Source: Hyphomonadaceae bacterium
GTDB taxonomy: Bacteria; Pseudomonadota; Alphaproteobacteria; Caulobacterales; Aquidulcibacteraceae
NCBI GenBank assembly: GCA_019753175.1
Contig: JAIELK010000016.1
Coordinates: forward strand, 123,258-187,257
Direction: 5' to 3'
DNA length: 64,000 bases
Shown here: positions 62,205-64,000 of the stretch, one piece after another
Layout: each line of letters begins with the position of its first letter
Position numbering within the stretch: position 1 is the first letter of the stretch
The notes under the pieces: generated by a model
Databases searched by the model: none
Told to the model about the DNA's origin: nothing
Seen by the model: the letters and a program-made list of their open reading frames with translations, nothing else
Program-made: the position numbers and the translations under genes

Positions 62205-63611
62205 ATGAACGCTGATCTTGCTGCACTCTTGTACCTTGCTTCCGGCGTGCTCTTCATCCTGGCGCTGCGAGGTCTATCGAGCCCGGAAACCAGCCGCCAA
62301 GGCAATTTCTACGGCATGCTTGGCATGGCGATCGCCATCGGCACGACTTTGGCGCTGACTTGGGACGCGCTCGATCCCACGACGCTTGCACTGATCGGGG
62401 GCGCTATCGTCATTGGCGGCGGCGTCGGCGCGGTGATCGCGCGTTCGATCCAAATGACGGCGATGCCGCAATTGGTGGCGGCGTTCCACTCGCTGGTGGG
62501 CTTGGCGGCGGTCGCCGTGGCGGCGGCGGCGTTCTATGCGCCCGAGAGCTTCCACATCGCTACCGCCGACGGCATCAAGGTGAGCTCTTTGATCGAGCTC
62601 TCGCTGGGCACTGCGATTGGCGCGGTCACCTTCACCGGCTCGGTGATCGCCTTCGCCAAGCTCAACGGCAACATGAGCGGCGCGCCGATCATGTTGCCCG
62701 CGCGCCACGTCATCAACATCGCTATCGCCGCCGCCATCGTTGCGCTGATCGTCATGATGATCCAAGCGCACGGCGCCGTAGAGTGGCATTTCTGGGCGCT
62801 CGCGGGGCTGTCGCTGTTGATCGGCGTGCTGCTGATCATTCCGATCGGCGGCGCCGACATGCCGGTCGTGGTGTCGATGCTCAATTCATATTCGGGCTGG
62901 GCCGCCGCCGCGCTCGGCTTCACGCTGGAGAACGTGGCGCTGATCATCACCGGCGCGCTGGTTGGCTCGTCGGGCGCGATCCTTTCCTACATCATGTGCA
63001 AAGGCATGAACCGCAGCTTCATCAGCGTGATCCTCGGCGGCTTCGGAACCGCCGATGGCGCGGCGGCGGCGGGACATGTGGAAACACGGCCCGTGAAGAA
63101 AGGCAGCGCCGACGATGCGGCCTTCATCATGAAGAACGCCAGCAAGGTGATCATCGTGCCGGGCTACGGCATGGCGGTGGCGCAAGCTCAGCACAGCGTG
63201 CGTGAGCTGGCGGATATGTTAAAGAAGGAAGGCGTCGAAGTGAAATACGCCATCCACCCGGTGGCCGGGCGCATGCCCGGGCACATGAACGTGCTCTTGG
63301 CCGAAGCCAACGTGCCTTACGATGAAGTGTTCGAACTCGAAGACATCAACAACGAGTTTTCGCAATGCGACGTCGCCTACGTGATCGGCGCCAACGACGT
63401 GACCAATCCGAGCGCAAAGACCGATCCGAAAAGCCCGATCTTTGGCATGCCGATCCTGGACGTGGAAAAGGCGAAGACGGTTCTGTTCGTGAAACGCGGC
63501 ATGGGCAGCGGCTATGCCGGCGTCGAAAACGAACTCTTCTTCCGGGACAACACCATGATGCTGTTCGGGGACGCGAAGAAGATGACGGATGAGATTGTGA
63601 AGGGGTTGTAG
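62205..63611 (+). CDS. pntB: NAD(P) transhydrogenase subunit beta
   Basis: 468 aa. N-terminal eight or nine membrane helices (dII) including IVIGGGVGAVIARSIQMTAM followed by PQLVAAFHSLVGLAAV, with the histidine needed for proton coupling. The C-terminal NADP(H)-binding dIII has KVIIVPGYGMAVAQAQHSVR, YAIHPVAGRMPGHMNVLLAE, VIGANDVTNPSA and VKRGMGSGYAG. Completes the pntAA/pntAB/pntB set. It begins nine bases after the membrane protein gene. Confidence 0.96.
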   Translation: MNADLAALLYLASGVLFILALRGLSSPETSRQGNFYGMLGMAIAIGTTLALTWDALDPTTLALIGGAIVIGGGVGAVIARSIQMTAMPQLVAAFHSLVGLAAVAVAAAAFYAPESFHIATADGIKVSSLIELSLGTAIGAVTFTGSVIAFAKLNGNMSGAPIMLPARHVINIAIAAAIVALIVMMIQAHGAVEWHFWALAGLSLLIGVLLIIPIGGADMPVVVSMLNSYSGWAAAALGFTLENVALIITGALVGSSGAILSYIMCKGMNRSFISVILGGFGTADGAAAAGHVETRPVKKGSADDAAFIMKNASKVIIVPGYGMAVAQAQHSVRELADMLKKEGVEVKYAIHPVAGRMPGHMNVLLAEANVPYDEVFELEDINNEFSQCDVAYVIGANDVTNPSAKTDPKSPIFGMPILDVEKAKTVLFVKRGMGSGYAGVENELFFRDNTMMLFGDAKKMTDEIVKGL

Positions 63612-63620
63612 GAGACGAAG

Positions 63621-63917
63621 ATGACACACGAAGAAGATGGTCTCGACGAGGAAGAATCCGTCCCTGAAGATCAGGTCGAAGGGGCAGACGAAGGCAAGGT
63701 GGTAATCCCACAGGATGCGACGGTCGTCATAGAAAAGAACGACCGCTCAGTGCGGGAACTCTTTACATGGCACAACGAGCACGAACTCAACCTGCACCCC
63801 GACTGGCAACGACACTACGTTTGGGATAAGAAGCGGGTGAGCATGACCCCGTTTCTGGACCGCGCTGCGGCGGAAATTTCACAGTCTTTTGGATCAGCGC
63901 GGGCCTATCTCCGCTGA
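63621..63917 (+). pseudogene. DUF262 (GmrSD-type) protein, cut by an insertion sequence
   Basis: The readable protein is 98 aa. After an acidic start (THEEDGLDEEESVPEDQ) it has VRELFTWHNEHELNLHPDWQ followed by RHYVWDKKRVS, the opening of a DUF262 domain, the NTPase/nuclease-type part of GmrSD restriction and related proteins. A normal protein would go on for several hundred residues. Homology stops at VS (63842), and the rest up to the TGA at 63917 reads through the end of an IS3-family element. The gene is therefore inactivated unless its other half resumes beyond the window. Confidence 0.75.
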
Positions 63918-64000
63918 TCCGATCATCAGCTCTACCGGGCATTTCTGACCGATCGCGCTGTGTGGTCGTTCCTCGTTGTAATGTCTACGCCACGTCTCGC
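63844..64000 (-). mobile_element. IS3-family insertion sequence, one end
   Basis: The terminus is placed at TG (63844), where DUF262 homology stops; TGACCCCGTTTCTGGACCGC would be the start of the terminal repeat, since IS3 elements usually end TG...CA. Inside it lies the 3' end of a transposase gene on the minus strand. The other end is beyond the window, so the repeat pair and target duplication cannot be checked. Confidence 0.75.
63894..64000 (-). CDS. IS3-family transposase (OrfB), C-terminal part
   Basis: Read on the minus strand the frame gives ETWRRHYNEERPHSAIGQKC, then PVELMIGSAEIGPR and a TGA. The block W-R-x-x-Y-N-x-x-R-P-H-S-A-I-G is the C-terminal signature of the DDE transposase OrfB of IS3-family elements. 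The catalytic Asp-Asp-Glu core and OrfA lie beyond the window edge. Confidence 0.85.
   Translation of the reverse strand, partial: ETWRRHYNEERPHSAIGQKCPVELMIGSAEIGPR

Overview
The window is GC-rich chromosomal DNA from an alphaproteobacterium, most likely of the Caulobacterales/Hyphomonadaceae type. This is inferred from the run carB-greA-ELM1-trxB, the alphaproteobacterial small aa3-oxidase subunit IV-like protein in front of a split pntAA/pntAB/pntB set, and the general gene content. No tRNA, rRNA or CRISPR array was seen.

Layout. 1-10449: housekeeping genes, mostly on +. These are serC (3' part), serA, a PagL-like deacylase, a patatin, purA, purT, a DUF4386-like membrane protein, an SDR and a beta-lactamase-fold hydrolase. 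10450-16329: trxB, ELM1, greA and carB on -. 16390-18361: a small SPFH / ribbon-helix-helix / CPBP protease operon on -. 18518-21996: a TadG-like von Willebrand protein converges on a TIR-transmembrane-TonB fusion protein, with a strong hairpin between them. 22090-28925: small accessory enzymes. A beta-carbonic anhydrase and a VOC-family gene here are each broken by a single-base frameshift.

28922-59371 is a large polysaccharide locus. Export and initiation parts: a canonical polyprenyl-phosphate sugar-1-phosphate transferase, a BBP2-type outer-membrane barrel, a Wzc-like tyrosine autokinase, a Wza-like lipoprotein and a Wzx-like flippase. Glycosyl and substituent transfer: one double-domain glycosyltransferase, three GT8 paralogues, four GT2 enzymes and a pyruvyl-transferase-like protein. 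Sugar supply: a CDP-deoxyhexose cassette (rfbF, rfbG, 3,5-epimerase-like, C-methyltransferase, PIG-L deacetylase, class III aminotransferase, DUF4910 protein). No Wzy polymerase was recognised.

The most unusual stretch is 30161-35272. A GrpE-like and an Hsp70-like gene form a translationally coupled pair next to a barrel gene. Two apparently inactive paralogues follow: a BY-kinase-like ATPase without its Walker lysine or periplasmic domain, and a sugar-transferase-like protein without its catalytic Asp-Glu pair. This looks like a regulatory or assembly module for polysaccharide export.

59468-63611 is a transhydrogenase operon (pntAA, pntAB, pntB) with three extra small genes in it. The window ends in a DUF262 gene cut by the end of an IS3-family insertion sequence.
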